Made by a program: the position numbers and the translations under genes
Part shown: in pieces, positions 12,273-12,619 of the stretch
Numbering within the stretch: the first letter of the stretch is position 1
Layout of the letters: each line of letters begins with the position of its first letter
The notes under the pieces: model-generated
What the model saw: the letters and a program-made list of their open reading frames with translations, nothing else
What the model was told of the DNA's origin: nothing
Databases searched by the model: none
Assembly: GCA_046728935.1 (NCBI GenBank)
Contig: JBKPFS010000126.1
Coordinates: 1 to 12,619, forward strand
DNA: 12,619 nt
Direction of reading: 5' to 3'
Origin: DATAFO01 sp046728935
GTDB taxonomy: Bacteria > Actinomycetota > Thermoleophilia > Solirubrobacterales > 70-9

Positions 12273-12619
12273 TTGGAGATCTCGTTCGACAACCTGCTGA
12301 TAGTCGTCGCCGCGGGCTTCGCCGCGCCTCTCGCCCTCGGCCTGTTCCCGCGAGTCCGGTTGCCCTCCGTCGTGCTCGAGATCGTGATCGGGATCGTCAT
12401 CGGGCCGGCGGTCCTCGGCTGGGTGGAAGTCGACGAGCCGGTGGAGGTGCTCTCCGTGGTCGGGCTCGCCTTCCTGCTCTTCCTCGCCGGGCTCGAGATC
12501 GACCTCTCCGCCCTGCGCGGAGCGCTGCGGCGAGTCGCGTCGGTCGGGTTCGCCGACTCGCTGGCGCTCGCCCTCGCCCCCGGGCTCGTCCTCGACCAAG
12601 CCGGCATCGCCGACGAGCC
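12273..12619 (+). CDS. Cation/proton antiporter, N-terminal part (runs off the window)
   Basis: First 115 codons of a CPA2-type (KefB/NapA-like) monovalent cation/proton antiporter, an inner-membrane exchanger. Hydrophobic segments lie at about 8-25 (LLIVVAAGFAAPLALGLF), 33-50, 59-73 and 85-100. The segment IVIGPAVLGWVEV and the following LSVVGLAFLLFLAGLEIDL are characteristic of the family's second and third helices. The only start in the open frame is TTG 12273, since a TGA at 12231 closes the frame upstream; there is no recognisable ribosome site, so the start is uncertain and translation may depend on readthrough from upstream. The ion-binding helices and any C-terminal RCK/TrkA domains lie beyond the window, so the ion cannot be predicted. 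Confidence 0.85.
   Translation, partial: MEISFDNLLIVVAAGFAAPLALGLFPRVRLPSVVLEIVIGIVIGPAVLGWVEVDEPVEVLSVVGLAFLLFLAGLEIDLSALRGALRRVASVGFADSLALALAPGLVLDQAGIADE

Noticed and set aside
11682..12599. 305-codon open frame on the minus strand
   Set aside because: Antisense to the LLM remnant and the antiporter, both recognised by family motifs. The minus frame is Glu/Arg/Asp-rich without a domain.

Overview
The window is about 12.6 kb of very GC-rich DNA with dense, mostly non-overlapping bacterial genes, many GTG/TTG starts, and long shadow reading frames on the wrong strands. The gene content (F420-type luciferase-like monooxygenase remnant, a 3-hydroxyacyl-CoA dehydrogenase/thiolase pair, a DUF21-CBS membrane protein, a compact PLP decarboxylase) and the base composition suggest an actinobacterium, perhaps of the Thermoleophilia/Solirubrobacterales kind. 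That placement is inference; there is no rRNA gene here to settle it. I see no tRNA, CRISPR array, insertion sequence or prophage.

Layout. 1-287 (-): first 95 codons of a ferritin. 408-1508 (-): an enolase-superfamily enzyme of unknown substrate. 1569-1949 (+): a small Mth938-domain protein, divergent from the enolase-like gene across a 60-nt region holding an 8+8 inverted repeat and a plausible -10 box. 1983-2741 (-): a flavodoxin-fold FMN reductase, separated from the Mth938 gene by a perfect 11-bp hairpin that acts on two converging genes. 2835-3845 (+): a zinc medium-chain dehydrogenase. 3846-7470 (-): three translationally coupled genes in the order PLP decarboxylase, DDAH/arginine-deiminase-family hydrolase, M20 carbamoyl hydrolase. 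7626-8990 (+): a CNNM/CorC-like membrane protein. 9101-9343 (+): an 80-residue protein I do not recognise. 9344-9423: an 80-nt imperfect palindrome between converging genes. 9427-10254 (-) and 10406-11593 (+): divergent 3-hydroxyacyl-CoA dehydrogenase and thiolase, with a 16-nt TetR-like operator between them. 11739-12233 (+): a broken luciferase-like monooxygenase gene. 12273-12619 (+): the first 115 codons of a cation/proton antiporter.

How the genes fit together. The most interesting unit is the three-gene operon at 3846-7470. Its enzymes make chemical sense as a route from arginine to putrescine: decarboxylate, hydrolyse the guanidine to a ureido group, then remove the carbamoyl group. 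The canonical arginine decarboxylase/AguA/AguB pathway does the same, but here the second and third steps would be done by different enzyme families. The order could also be arginine to citrulline to ornithine to putrescine. The divergent dehydrogenase/thiolase pair is a two-gene beta-oxidation (or acetoacetyl-CoA) module whose shared operator suggests control by an acyl-CoA-responsive TetR regulator. The remaining genes look like ordinary, independently transcribed housekeeping or redox genes.
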